Part shown: positions 41,462 to 50,125 of the stretch, piece by piece
Layout of the letters: every line of letters begins with the position of its first letter
Numbering within the stretch: the stretch's first letter is position 1
Assembly (NCBI GenBank): GCA_041908445.1
Contig: JAYRFK010000112.1
Span: 15,384-79,383, forward strand
Origin: JAEUJM01 sp041908445
Lineage (GTDB): Bacteria > Actinomycetota > Acidimicrobiia > Acidimicrobiales > DATDAH01
Direction of reading: 5' to 3'
Length of the DNA stretch: 64,000 nt
The notes under the pieces: model-generated
Database searches by the model: none
Told to the model about the DNA's origin: nothing
Seen by the model: only the letters and a program-made list of their open reading frames with translations
Program-made: the position numbers and the translations under genes

Positions 41462-42496
41462 ATGACGGCTAATGATCAGTCCGACCCCGCCGGCGACGTC
41501 GCCGACGCCTCCCACGATGCCCCGCCCCTGCCGGAGGTGCTCGGCCGGGTCGAGCTCCGCCACCTCCAGGCCCTCCGGGCGGTGGCCGCCGAGCGGTCGT
41601 TCGGCCGGGCCGCCACCCGCCTCGGCTACACCCAGTCGGCGGTGAGCCAGCAGATCGCCGCCCTCGAGCGGGCGGTGGGCGAGTCGCTGTTCGACCGCCC
41701 CGGCGGCCCCAAGCCCGTCACCCTGACCCGGGCGGGCGAGCTGCTCCTCGGCCACGCCGAGGCCATCCTCGACCGGGTGGCGGCCGCCGAGGCCGACCTC
41801 GCCGGCTACCGGGCCGGACGGGTCGGGCACCTCACCATCGGCACGTTCCAGAGCGTGTCGGTCGAGGTGCTCCCCGTGCTCATCACCCGCCTGCGCCGCG
41901 AGTACCCCGACCTGCAGCTGGCCATGGTGGAGGAGGAGCACCAGGACGAGCTGCTGCGCCGCCTCGCCGCCGGCGAGCTCGACCTCACCTTCGCAGTCGC
42001 AGCCGTCGAGGACGGGCCGTGGGACTTCCTCCCGCTCGCCGACGACCCCTTCGTGGTGATCAGTCCCGCCGACGACCCGCTGGCCCCGCCCGGCGAGCCG
42101 GTGCCGGCGGCGCTCATCGACGGCCTGGCCATCATCGGCCAGACCCCGACCGCCTGCCAGGCCCTGATCGAGGAGGGCATGCGCACCGTGGGCGCCGAGC
42201 CCAACGTCATCTTCCGCACCTCGGACAACAGCGCGGTGCAGGCCATGGTCCGCTCGGGGATGGGCCACGCGGTGATGGCGCGGCTCGCGGTCGACCCGTC
42301 CGACCCGGGCATCAGCGTGCACCCGGTCGACCCGCCGATGCCGGATCGCACCATCGGCCTGGTGTTGCCCCACCGCCACCGTTCGCCGGCGGTCGACGTG
42401 GTGGTCGAGCTGGCCCGGGCGGTGTGCGCCGAGGTGGTGGCGGACCACGTCGTCCCCGAGGCGCCGGGCTCGCGGCGCCGCTCCACCGCCGCCTGA
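41462..42496 (+). CDS. LysR-type transcription regulator
   Basis: The 344-residue protein has the LysR winged helix (about residues 33-92: VELRHLQALRAVAAERSFGRAATRLGYTQSAVSQQIAALERAVG, then FDRPGGPKPVTLTRAGELL) and a substrate-binding domain from about residue 120 (RVGHLTIGTFQSVSVEVLPVLITRLRREYPDLQLAMVEEEH). It is longer than the usual 300 residues because of a 33-residue acidic/Ala leader and a C-terminal tail. LysR regulators often control a divergent gene; the one at 41129 fits. The start ATG lies 24 bases after the divergent AT-rich promoter element (ATTATCTATCATCG). Confidence 0.9.
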   Translation: MTANDQSDPAGDVADASHDAPPLPEVLGRVELRHLQALRAVAAERSFGRAATRLGYTQSAVSQQIAALERAVGESLFDRPGGPKPVTLTRAGELLLGHAEAILDRVAAAEADLAGYRAGRVGHLTIGTFQSVSVEVLPVLITRLRREYPDLQLAMVEEEHQDELLRRLAAGELDLTFAVAAVEDGPWDFLPLADDPFVVISPADDPLAPPGEPVPAALIDGLAIIGQTPTACQALIEEGMRTVGAEPNVIFRTSDNSAVQAMVRSGMGHAVMARLAVDPSDPGISVHPVDPPMPDRTIGLVLPHRHRSPAVDVVVELARAVCAEVVADHVVPEAPGSRRRSTAA

Positions 42497-42592
42497 GCAC
42501 CACGCACGCGACGCAACCGCACGGCGACTGTCCGTGGTCAGCTCGGGGTAGGGCTCCGGCATCCCGCCCCCGAGCCACGAGGTTCCTCGGAC

Positions 42593-42817
42593 ATGTACTT
42601 CGGAATCAGCATCTTCCTCGGCGCCGTCGGCGCCATCCTGCGCTTCGCGGTCGCCGACCGTATCGACGGCGTCGACCTGTCGACGATCGGCGTCATCTTG
42701 ATGATCGCCGGCGCCATCGGCCTCGTGATCTCGTTCCTCCAGCTGGCCAGCCGGCGCCGCAGCTACGTCGTCGACCGCCAGATCGTGGACCGCGAGGTGG
42801 TCCCCCGGCAGTACTGA
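42593..42817 (+). CDS. DUF6458-like small membrane protein
   Basis: The 74-residue protein has two transmembrane segments (FGISIFLGAVGAILRFAVA and TIGVILMIAGAIGLVISFL) joined by a short polar loop with RIDGVDL and ends in a charged cytoplasmic tail (RRRSYVVDRQIVDREVVPRQY). This two-helix layout with the IDGVDL loop matches an actinobacterial family of small membrane proteins of unknown function that I recall as DUF6458. The ATG at 42593 is preceded by ACGAGGTTCCTCGGAC, including GAGG. Confidence 0.75.
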   Translation: MYFGISIFLGAVGAILRFAVADRIDGVDLSTIGVILMIAGAIGLVISFLQLASRRRSYVVDRQIVDREVVPRQY

Positions 42818-42831
42818 GCCCCGACGCGACG

Positions 42832-42859
42832 GCGGGCCGGGCGACGGGGCCCGGCCCGC
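42832..42859. terminator. Bidirectional hairpin between convergent genes
   Basis: GCGGGCCGGGC (42832-42842) pairs with GCCCGGCCCGC (42849-42859) over six bases. It sits 14 bases after the stop of the small membrane protein and 51 bases after the stop of the leftward DUF5666 gene. No T-run follows on either strand. Confidence 0.72.
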
Positions 42860-42910
42860 GGTCGCGGGTGGCGGTGAGCGGGAGGGTCGCCCACCGTGGT
42901 GGTGCGGCGC

Positions 42911-44011
42911 TCAGGTGGTGGTCACCCCGCTCGGGCCGGCGTTGGCCCCGGGGGCACCGCCGGTCGAGCCCGAGCCCGACGGCGACGCGGGGGCCAGGTT
43001 CGAGTCGGTCGACCCGGTCGAGCCCTGGCTCGGCGGGGCCAGCGTGCCCGACTGGCCGCCGGCCGAGCCCTGCGGGCCGCCCTGCATGCCGCCGCTCATC
43101 CCGCCGGGGCCGGCCGAGAGGTCGGGCAGCTCGTCGCCGGTGATGATGCGCTCGGCCCACGTGCTGCCGTCGTCGGCGGTCTCGGTGTGGACGAACACCT
43201 CGTCGCCCTCGGACAGGTCGCTCACCGAGGCCTGGCGCTCGACCACGACGGTGGTGTCGTCGGTCAGGGTGACCGTGATGTCGCCGCTGTCGGTGGTGAG
43301 GGTGAAGGAGTCGCCATCGACCGAGCTGACCTCGCCGACCGTCGGCCCCCGGCCACCGGGGCCGCCCTGGTCGGCGCCGTCGTCGCCAGAGCGCTCGACG
43401 ACCCGCTCGGCGGTGACCGAGCTGCCGTCGCTCGACTGGCCGATCACCAGCACGGTGTCGCCCTCGTCGATGTCGTCGGCGGACTGCGACTGCGAGATCG
43501 ACACCTCGGTGTCGTCGGTGGTGGTCACCTCGACGGACTGGCCGTCGTCGGTGCTGATGGTGAGGGTGCCGTCGCCGACGTCCTCGACGGTGCCGGTCGA
43601 GCCCGGGGGCTCGCCGGGCAGCTGGCCCATCTGGCCCTGCTGACCGGACTGGCCGTCGGCGCCGGACTGGCCGCCGGGGAACTGGCCGGACTGGCCGTTC
43701 ATCCCCATAGGCCCGGTGGCTGCGGTGTTGGTGGCGTCGTCGGCGCTCGACGAGGCCAGGTTGATGCCGAACACCGCGCCGAGGGCGATGACCGCCGCAC
43801 CGACGCCGGCGCCGATCAGGGTCTTCTTGTCGACGCCCTCACCCCGGCTCGACCGGGCAGCGGGGGCGGCTGCCGCCACGCCCGGCTCGTCGAAGAGCGG
43901 GTCGGCCGGCGGGGGTGGGGGCGGGGGAGCGGCGGCGGCCGGTTCGGCGACCGTGGGGGGCTCGAGGCCCCGGGGGAGGGACTCGTCGGGGTTGGTGGGG
44001 TCGTAGCTCAT
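42911..44011 (-). CDS. Membrane-anchored DUF5666 protein
   Basis: The 366-residue protein has a Pro/Ala-rich cytoplasmic N-terminus (APPPPPPPADPLF), one transmembrane helix (LIGAGVGAAVIALGAVFGINLA, about residues 65-86), a Gly/Gln linker with repeated GQSGQ motifs, and two copies of a small beta-barrel-like unit: GTVEDVGDGTLTISTDDGQSVEVTT and GEVSSVDGDSFTLTTDSGDITVTL, each followed by a DEGDTV/SEGDEV turn. These fit DUF5666, a family I know from exported actinobacterial proteins. The Gly/Ser-rich C-terminal tail is low in complexity. It sits beside a GT39-type transferase and may act in cell-surface glycosylation. ATG 44011 follows AAAAGGACCCACC. Confidence 0.78.
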   Translation of the reverse strand: MSYDPTNPDESLPRGLEPPTVAEPAAAAPPPPPPPADPLFDEPGVAAAAPAARSSRGEGVDKKTLIGAGVGAAVIALGAVFGINLASSSADDATNTAATGPMGMNGQSGQFPGGQSGADGQSGQQGQMGQLPGEPPGSTGTVEDVGDGTLTISTDDGQSVEVTTTDDTEVSISQSQSADDIDEGDTVLVIGQSSDGSSVTAERVVERSGDDGADQGGPGGRGPTVGEVSSVDGDSFTLTTDSGDITVTLTDDTTVVVERQASVSDLSEGDEVFVHTETADDGSTWAERIITGDELPDLSAGPGGMSGGMQGGPQGSAGGQSGTLAPPSQGSTGSTDSNLAPASPSGSGSTGGAPGANAGPSGVTTT

Positions 44012-44203
44012 GGTGGGTCCTTTTCGGGGGTGGTGGGTGGTTGGGGGTGGGGATCGGATCGGGGTGGTGGTCGAGGCGAGGCGGGGCCCGCTCGGGATCG
44101 AGCGCCCGGCGGGGCGGTGGGCTCGGTGGTCAGGTCCGGGTCGAGTCGTGTCGTGTCAGCAGTCGGGGGTCGGGGTCGGTGGTCGGGACGGCCGGGTCGC
44201 CGG

Positions 44204-46261
44204 TCAGTTGGCGTCGGCGGTGGCGAGGGCGGAGAGGTCGTAGAGGGTCCCGGCGGTCGAGCCGCCGTAGGCGCCGGCGTCGACGACGGTGCCGTTCGAG
44301 GTCACCCAGGAGGAGATCTCGGAGCTACCGCCGCCGGGCCCGCCGCCACCGGGGCCGCCCTGGCCCCCGCCGCTGACGAGGACGTAGCGGACCTGGCCGC
44401 TCTCGACGTACTCGATGAACTGCTCGAGGGTCGGGGCGGGGTCGGCGCCGTTGAAGCCGCCGATGGTCATCACCGGCTCGTCGGTGGCGAGGATGACCGA
44501 GGCCGAGCTCTGCGAGCCGAAGGCCGCGACCAGGTAGGTGGCGTCGCCCTGGTTGGCCTCGAGGTAGGCGACGAGGGCGGTGTCCCCGTCGATGTCGGTG
44601 GCGGCGTCGCCGCCGGGGCCACCCGAGCCGCCGGGCCCGCCGGCGCCGCCCGGGCCGAAGCCGGACGTCGCCGTGCTGGGGCCGGCGGCCGCCAGCGAGC
44701 CCGTCTGCGGGTTGGCGATGGTGGTCAGGCTGTAGGCGGCGGGGCCGGCCAGCAGGGTGACGCCGGCGATGGCCGCGGCCACCAGGGTGAGGGTGCGCAG
44801 GCGCAGGCTGGAGCCGAACCAGAGGCCGACGGCGCTGAAGGCCGCGCCGGCGATGATGGCGACCGGCAGCCAGGGGGCGAAGTCCGGGGTGCGCTGCAGG
44901 ATGATCACCGCCACCCCGGCGGTGGCCACGACGGCGGCCGGGAGGAGCCAGCGGGTGGCGGACCGGCGCCGGCCGAGCTGCCAGAGGGCGATGGCGCCGG
45001 CGCCGGCCAGGGCGGCGAGGGCCGGGGCGAGCTGCACCGAGTAGTAGGGGTGGAAGATCCCCTCGGCGAAGCTGAACACCACCAGGGTGGTGAGGGCCCA
45101 GCCGCCCCAGAGGAACCAGCCGGCCCGGGTGAGGTCCGTCCTCGCGTTGCGGCGGGTCAGCCAGAGGCCGGCGCCGAGGCCGAGGAGGGCGATCGGGATC
45201 AGCCAGGCGATCTGGCCGCCGTTCTGGGCGTTGAACATCCGCAGCCAGCCGGTGGCGCCGCCGAAGTTCGGGCCGCCCGAGCCGCCGCCGGGCCCGCCGC
45301 CACTGGCCCCGCCCTCGCCGCCGAAGATCCGGTTCAGGCCGTTGTAGCCGAGGACCAGGCTGATGATGCTGTTGTCGTCGGTGCTGCCGATGTAGGGCCG
45401 GGAGGCGGCGGGGACCATCGCCACGATGGCGACCCACCAGCCGGCCGACACCAGGAGGGCCACGCCGGCAAGGGCGAGCTGCCAGAGGCGCTTGCCGAGT
45501 TTCGGGGGGCCGAAGAGCAGGTAGACGCCGACCAGGGCGGGCAGGACGACGAGGGCCTGCATCATCTTGGTGTTGAAGGCCAGGCCGATCAGGGCCATGG
45601 AGAGCACGAGCCAGCGGGTGCGGCCGTCCTTCAGCGCCGCCCACAGCGCCCACGCCGCGCCCAGGCAGAGCAGGGTGAGCAGCGCGTCGGGGTTGTTGTA
45701 GCGGAACATCACGACCGCCACGGGGGTGACGGCGAGGGCGAGGGCGGCCAGGTGAGCGGCCACGTCGCCCATCCACTCCCGGACCAGGCGGTGCAGGATG
45801 AGCACCGAGCCCACGCCGGCGGCGGCCTCGGGGAGCAGCATCGACCAGGTGCTGAAGCCGAAGATGCGGGCCGACAGGGCCATGAGCCAGAGGGCGGCGG
45901 GGGGCTTGTCGACGGTGATGAAGCTGCCGGCGTCGATCGAGCCGTAGAAGAAGGCCTTCCAGCTCTCGCTCATCGACCTGACCGCGGCGGTGTAGTAGCT
46001 GTTCGCCACCCCCGCCTCGCCGAGCCCCCAGGTGTAGAGCCCGGCGGCGAGCAGCGCGATGGCGATGGTGATCCAGCCCGACCGCGTGGGGGCGTGGAAC
46101 CGGTCCCGCCACGGCGAGCCGTCGGCCGTCGGCGGCGTGGGCTCGGCCGGGGGCGGGACGTCGACGTGCCCGTCACCGGGGGTGCCGGCGGGATCGGCGC
46201 CGCCGTGGAGGCGGTCGAGGTCCTCGTCGGCGAGGGCGGGGGATGCGTCGGTCAGGGTCAT
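44204..46261 (-). CDS. GT39/ArnT-type glycosyltransferase, integral membrane
   Basis: The 685-residue protein has an N-terminal cytoplasmic tail and about a dozen transmembrane helices. The first outer loop contains the PMT/ArnT pattern: VANSYYTAAVRSMSESWKAFFYGSIDAGSFITVDKPP (catalytic Asp expected in this loop). Later loops include FRYNNPDALLTLL and RPYIGSTDDNSIISLVLGYNGLNRIFGG. Such enzymes use a lipid-phosphate sugar to glycosylate proteins or envelope lipids at the outer face. The C-terminal soluble part (after LAGPAAYSLTTIA) is Gly-rich with a TDEPVMTIGGFNG segment. It is a paralogue of the partial gene at 63110. ATG 46261 is 36 residues before the first helix; no strong ribosome-binding site is near. 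Confidence 0.82.
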   Translation of the reverse strand: MTLTDASPALADEDLDRLHGGADPAGTPGDGHVDVPPPAEPTPPTADGSPWRDRFHAPTRSGWITIAIALLAAGLYTWGLGEAGVANSYYTAAVRSMSESWKAFFYGSIDAGSFITVDKPPAALWLMALSARIFGFSTWSMLLPEAAAGVGSVLILHRLVREWMGDVAAHLAALALAVTPVAVVMFRYNNPDALLTLLCLGAAWALWAALKDGRTRWLVLSMALIGLAFNTKMMQALVVLPALVGVYLLFGPPKLGKRLWQLALAGVALLVSAGWWVAIVAMVPAASRPYIGSTDDNSIISLVLGYNGLNRIFGGEGGASGGGPGGGSGGPNFGGATGWLRMFNAQNGGQIAWLIPIALLGLGAGLWLTRRNARTDLTRAGWFLWGGWALTTLVVFSFAEGIFHPYYSVQLAPALAALAGAGAIALWQLGRRRSATRWLLPAAVVATAGVAVIILQRTPDFAPWLPVAIIAGAAFSAVGLWFGSSLRLRTLTLVAAAIAGVTLLAGPAAYSLTTIANPQTGSLAAAGPSTATSGFGPGGAGGPGGSGGPGGDAATDIDGDTALVAYLEANQGDATYLVAAFGSQSSASVILATDEPVMTIGGFNGADPAPTLEQFIEYVESGQVRYVLVSGGGQGGPGGGGPGGGSSEISSWVTSNGTVVDAGAYGGSTAGTLYDLSALATADAN

Positions 46262-46280
46262 CGGGCTGGTGTCCTCGGCT

Positions 46281-46333
46281 CGGTCAGGCAGTCGGTCGGT
46301 CAGGCGGTCGGTCGGGTCGGTCGGGTCGGTCGG
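46281..46333. repeat. Short GGTC tandem repeat
   Basis: The stretch is built from repeated GGTCGG and GGTCAGGC units, located just upstream of the GT39 gene. It is probably slippage-prone DNA. A similar GCGGTCAG tract occurs at 58221-58268. Confidence 0.6.
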
Positions 46334-46415
46334 TGCTGGGCGGTCGGGGTGCCGGTGGCGCCGGTCGGCGTCATCGGGCGGAAACCAGATCCGCAGGGGA
46401 CCGGGATCGGACCGG

Positions 46416-46955
46416 TCAGCTGCCCGCGGTCGAGGTCTGGGCCGAGTCCGACGGTGTCGCCGCGGTGGCGGTGGCCGAGCTCGAGCTGGAGTCGGACGAG
46501 CTGGTGTCGCTGAAGGAGTTGCCGCCGGTCGAGGAGCTCGACGTGTCGGTCGAGCTCGTGTCGGTGGCGGTCGCCGACGAGCTGTCGGTGCTGGTGGTGC
46601 TCGCACCGGTGTCCGAGACGCTCACGGTCGAGGCGTCGGTGCTCGACACGGTGGCGGCGCTGTCGGCGCTCTCGACCGCGGTGGCGCCGTAGGCCATCCC
46701 GCCGACCATGAGGGCGGCGGCGCCGGCGCTGACGACGGTGGCGACTCGCCGGGCCCGCTTGGCCGCGTGGCGGCGCTTGCGACGCACCGGCAGCGTGGTG
46801 CGGCCCGGGGCGGGGGCGGCCGAGCCGGCCGGGCGGGTGCCGGCGGGGCGGGGGGCCCGGGCCGGAGGGAGGTCGGCGCTCGCCCAGAGGTCCTCGGCGG
46901 CGGCGTCGTTGCGGGGTGTGGAGCCGTTGGCGTTGGAGGCGGGGTGCTGTTCCAT
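46416..46955 (-). CDS. Ser/Thr-rich single-pass membrane protein
   Basis: The 179-residue protein has a basic cytoplasmic part with RRKRRHAAKRARR, one transmembrane helix (VATVVSAGAAALMVGGMAYGA, about residues 75-95) and an extracellular tail almost entirely of Ser, Thr, Asp and Ala (VSSTDASTVSVSDTGASTTSTDSSSATATDTSST). Such tails are typical O-glycosylation substrates. Its neighbour is a GT39-type transferase, the class that performs protein O-mannosylation in actinobacteria, so it may be an enzyme substrate. This is inference from composition. ATG 46955 was chosen because it precedes the basic region; the frame upstream is Arg/Pro-rich. Confidence 0.7.
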   Translation of the reverse strand: MEQHPASNANGSTPRNDAAAEDLWASADLPPARAPRPAGTRPAGSAAPAPGRTTLPVRRKRRHAAKRARRVATVVSAGAAALMVGGMAYGATAVESADSAATVSSTDASTVSVSDTGASTTSTDSSSATATDTSSTDTSSSSTGGNSFSDTSSSDSSSSSATATAATPSDSAQTSTAGS

Positions 46956-47232
46956 GACGCCATGGTCGGCCCGCACCCTTGGAGCTTCCTCAGGACCCCC
47001 TAGGACCTCGCCGAGACTTCCCGGCCTCGTGGGCTCCTGCGCCGGCGTCCACCGAACCGGGCGGCTGCGCCGGGCTGAGTCCAGCGCATCCACCCGTTCG
47101 TGGTGCGGCGCGATGCGCTGTGTAGAACTCAGCGCAGGGTTGATGGCGTCGGCGGGCCCCGTGTCGAGTCCACGATTTCATCCCTCCCAGCGAGGGAAGA
47201 CGACCGGACGCGAGGGGTGGCGCGAGACTGCG

Positions 47233-47934
47233 ATGGTGCGACGGCTCGGGCTCCTCGGTGGCATGTCGTGGGAGTCGTCGGTCGAGTACGAGCGGCTCAT
47301 CAACCAGGCCGTGCGGGCGGCGCTGGGAGGCGTGGCGTCGGCCGACCTGCTGGTGCGCTCGTTCGACTTCGCCGAGGTCGAGGCCCTCCAGGCTGCCGAC
47401 CGCTGGGACGACGCCGGCGCGCTCCTCGCCGAGGCGGCGCAGGTGCTCGTGGCCGGCGGCGCCGAGGGGATCGTGATCTGCACGAACACGATGCACCGGG
47501 TCCACGACGCGGTCGCGTCCGCGGTCGCCCCGGTGCCGGTGTTGCACATCGCCGACGCCACCGCGGCGGCGGTGCAGGCGGCCGGCGTGACCACGGTCGG
47601 CCTGCTGGGCACGCGCTTCACCATGGAGCAGGACTTCTACGTCGGCCGTCTCCGTGACGAGCACGGCCTCGACGTGCTGGTCCCCGACGCCGACGACCGC
47701 GACCTCGTCCACCGGGTGATCTACGACGAGCTCGTCCAGGGCGTGATCTCGCCGGCGTCCCGGCAGGCGTACCAGGACGTCGTCGCCCGCCTCGTCGACC
47801 GCGGCGCGGCGGGGGTCATCGCCGGCTGCACCGAGATCGAGCTCCTTGTGGGCACCGCCGACGTCCCCGTCCCGTTCTTCCCCACGACCCGCCTCCACGC
47901 CGAAGCCGCCGCCGCCTTCGCCCTCGGCGGCTGA
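47233..47934 (+). CDS. Aspartate/glutamate racemase family protein
   Basis: The 233-residue protein matches the PLP-independent racemase family, which interconverts L- and D-amino acids using two Cys as acid and base. The Cys pair is visible in GIVICTNTMHR (about residue 83) and VIAGCTEIELL (about residue 198). It opens RRLGLLGGMSWESSVEYERLIN, the family start. D-Asp or D-Glu could feed cell-wall precursors. ATG 47233 precedes this start; upstream sequence in the frame is not protein-like. No cell-wall genes are adjacent. Confidence 0.88.
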   Translation: MVRRLGLLGGMSWESSVEYERLINQAVRAALGGVASADLLVRSFDFAEVEALQAADRWDDAGALLAEAAQVLVAGGAEGIVICTNTMHRVHDAVASAVAPVPVLHIADATAAAVQAAGVTTVGLLGTRFTMEQDFYVGRLRDEHGLDVLVPDADDRDLVHRVIYDELVQGVISPASRQAYQDVVARLVDRGAAGVIAGCTEIELLVGTADVPVPFFPTTRLHAEAAAAFALGG

Positions 47935-47974
47935 CGCCCTTTCGGCGCCGCCGGATGGGCGACCGGCGCCGGTC

Positions 47975-49279
47975 CTATGGGCCCCGGCTCGAGGCGGCTG
48001 ATCTCGAGGTTCGGCGCCGGGGGGTTCGATCGGGTCGGCCTCGGGGTCGGGGAGGGTCGGCACCGGGGCTCTGGTCGGTGTCGTCGGGTGGGAGGAAGGG
48101 GCGTTTGCCGGTGCCGGGGGCGAGGCGCCAGCCGTGGTGGGTCTTGAGGTCGTGGTGGTGTTCGCAGAGCCGGTCGAGGTTGGTCAGATCGGTGAGCTGG
48201 ACCTTTGACCAGTCGATGCGATGATCGGCTTCGAGGAACCACTGTCGGGAGCAGCCTTCGACGTCGCAGGCGGGGTGGGTGAGCTCCAACACGGTCTGTT
48301 GGAAGGCGTTGGGGCGTCGGCCGTGGTGGGTGACGGTGCGGACGTCGGTGCCGTCGGTGAGCACCGCTGCGAGGAAGGCGTCGTGGAGCATCTCGCGGAT
48401 GGTGGCGACGGGGACGTGGCCGAGCCCGGCGATCTCGGCGAGCTCGCCCGGTTCCGTGTGGCCGCGTCGTAGGGCGGCGAGGTCGACCCGCACGATCACC
48501 TTCACCGCCGGCCGGGCCCGCCGGGTGGGGGCGGCCACCGGCTGGTCCCCGGCCACCGGCGCGTCCAGTGGACCGCAGAGGGCGTCGGCGAGGGCGTCGG
48601 CGGCGTAGGCCTCGCGCTTCTCGCGGATCCCGGCGCCTCGGTTGCGTTCGAAGATCTCGTCTTCGTGGCGGCGCAGCACTGCGACCATGCGGGCGCCGAC
48701 GTCGGCGGTGTTACGGACGCTCATCCAGAACGCCCCTTCGCGGTCGACGCCGTGGCGCACGTAGCGTGACAGCCGGATGCGTTCGTGGCGGGTGCGGCGA
48801 TCCCCGGCGGACGCTTTGGCCTTGAGCGCCCTGTCCTTCAGGCCGGCAAACGTCTCGGTCTTTGCGGCGTCGAGCAGGTCCTGCTCTGCGGCCGGGTTGG
48901 CAGTGGCGGCGTCGGCGATCTCGCGGAGTTGCTGCTCGGACAGCTCGCCGCGCTCGGCTGCCTCTCGGGTGGCGTCGAGGTCATCGAGCGACTTCGCAGC
49001 GGCGAGGGACCGCTCGGCGTCACGCTTGGAGCTGCCGGTGGTGCGGGCGAACCAGCCCGCCGCGTCTTTGTCCCCCGAGCGCTTGTACGCCTCGGTCTCG
49101 GCGACCCGCCGAGCGGCCCGGACCTTGGCCACCGCCGCCAGCCGTTCGATCTCGGCGAACTCCTCGACCGCCTGTGCGGCCTCTTCGCCAGTGGCGTCGG
49201 CCATGTCGAGCTCCTGCGCGAGGACGACCGTCAGGTGCCGGCGGATCCGCCCGGTCCAGTCGAACACCTCGGAGTTCAT
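47975..49279 (-). CDS. DUF222/HNH endonuclease-like protein
   Basis: The 434-residue protein has the DUF222 region (about residues 30-260: helical, with AVEEFAEIERLAAVAKVRAARRVAE and TGSSKRDAERSLAAAKSL). A C-terminal HNH nuclease motif follows: CDVEGCSRQWFLEADHRIDWSKVQLTDLTNLDRLCEHHHDLKTHHGWRL, with zinc-binding Cys pairs and the HNH His. The Arg/Pro/Asp-rich end is disordered. In mycobacteria and relatives these proteins (13E12 family) are multi-copy and often linked to mobile DNA. Their function is not established. It is divergent from a toxin-antitoxin pair. ATG 49279. Confidence 0.88.
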   Translation of the reverse strand: MNSEVFDWTGRIRRHLTVVLAQELDMADATGEEAAQAVEEFAEIERLAAVAKVRAARRVAETEAYKRSGDKDAAGWFARTTGSSKRDAERSLAAAKSLDDLDATREAAERGELSEQQLREIADAATANPAAEQDLLDAAKTETFAGLKDRALKAKASAGDRRTRHERIRLSRYVRHGVDREGAFWMSVRNTADVGARMVAVLRRHEDEIFERNRGAGIREKREAYAADALADALCGPLDAPVAGDQPVAAPTRRARPAVKVIVRVDLAALRRGHTEPGELAEIAGLGHVPVATIREMLHDAFLAAVLTDGTDVRTVTHHGRRPNAFQQTVLELTHPACDVEGCSRQWFLEADHRIDWSKVQLTDLTNLDRLCEHHHDLKTHHGWRLAPGTGKRPFLPPDDTDQSPGADPPRPRGRPDRTPRRRTSRSAASSRGP

Positions 49280-49327
49280 GTCTCAATGATGCCGAAGGGG
49301 TCTGACAGTTATCGGGGAGTCCTCGTC

Positions 49328-49341
49328 CGCATACTTATGCG
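49328..49341. promoter_or_regulatory. Palindromic operator of the toxin-antitoxin pair
   Basis: CGCATA-CT-TATGCG is a perfect 6-2-6 palindrome, 14 bases before the antitoxin start codon and directly upstream of GATAGC. Ribbon-helix-helix antitoxins bind such sites to repress their own operon. It also lies 49 bases before the divergent DUF222 gene. Confidence 0.65.
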
Positions 49342-49354
49342 ATAGCCTTCTGGC

Positions 49355-49624
49355 GTGAAGCGGACCACGGTCATGCTCGACGACGAAGTCGACGCCCGCC
49401 TCCGGCGCGAAGCGCGTCGGACGGGCACGACGGTCTCCGCCCTCGTGCGGGAGGCGATCGAACGGACGTACGGACCTGAGGCTCGCCCCCGCCGAGCCCT
49501 CGCCTTCATCGGTGTCGGCGACTCCGGGCTCGGCGACGCCTCCGAGCGCATCGATGACCTGCTGTTGGGCGATCTCGTCGAGGAGCAGCGCTTGGCCGGC
49601 GACTCGGGAACGCTCGCTTCGTGA
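49355..49624 (+). CDS. Ribbon-helix-helix antitoxin (VapB-like)
   Basis: The 89-residue protein starts KRTTVMLDDEVDARLRREARRTGTTVSALVREAIERTYG, a textbook ribbon-helix-helix DNA-binding unit. The C-terminal acidic part (DDLLLGDLVEEQRL) would neutralise the toxin. GTG 49355 sits 13 bases after the palindrome. The stop overlaps the PIN-domain gene by four bases (GTGA). Confidence 0.88.
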   Translation: MKRTTVMLDDEVDARLRREARRTGTTVSALVREAIERTYGPEARPRRALAFIGVGDSGLGDASERIDDLLLGDLVEEQRLAGDSGTLAS

Positions 49625-50028
49625 TCGTCGACACGGGCGTGCTGGTCGCCGCCGCCGATCGAGGTGACCGCCACCACGAGCGCTGTGCCGAGCTGCTCGG
49701 CGAGGCGGTCGACGACCTGATCGTGCCGGTGCTCGCGGTCGCCGAGGTGGCCCACTTCCTGGGCCGGCGCATGGGCGCCGAGCAGGAGCTCGCCTTCCTC
49801 GCCGCCATCGAGGTGGGGGACCTGCTGGTCGAGCCGGTCGAGCCCGAGGACTGGCCCCGGATCGCCGAGCTCGTCGGCCGCTACGCCGACGTCGGCCTCG
49901 GCACCACCGACGCCTCGCTCGTGGCCGCCGCCGAGCGCCTCGGCGAGACCGTCGTGGCCAGCCTCGACCACCGCCACCTGGCCACCGTCCGCCCCGGCCA
50001 CTGCGGCTCGCTCACGCTCCTGCCCTGA
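49621..50028 (+). CDS. PIN-domain toxin (VapC-like)
   Basis: The 135-residue protein is a canonical PIN ribonuclease: MIVDTGVLVAAADRGDRHHERC with Asp4, the central acid in LAVAEVAHFLGRR (Glu about residue 42), and TTDASLVAAAERLGETVVASLDHRHLATVRP carrying the later Asp residues. It probably cleaves tRNA or rRNA. GTG 49621 overlaps the antitoxin stop. This is the third PIN pair in the window, the other two at 2294 and 26699. Confidence 0.9.
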   Translation: MIVDTGVLVAAADRGDRHHERCAELLGEAVDDLIVPVLAVAEVAHFLGRRMGAEQELAFLAAIEVGDLLVEPVEPEDWPRIAELVGRYADVGLGTTDASLVAAAERLGETVVASLDHRHLATVRPGHCGSLTLLP

Positions 50029-50125
50029 GGGAGGCCCCGGCCGCGGCCCCAGGGTCTGAGCCGATCACGACCGGGTCGGTCGCCGGCGCTCGGTCGGTGA
50101 GCGGCGTCCGCACGGGCGCGATGGT

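Noticed and set aside
46281..46333. GGTC-rich tract considered as a CRISPR array
   Set aside because: The units are too short and have no spacers of constant length; no cas genes are nearby. No CRISPR array was seen in the window.
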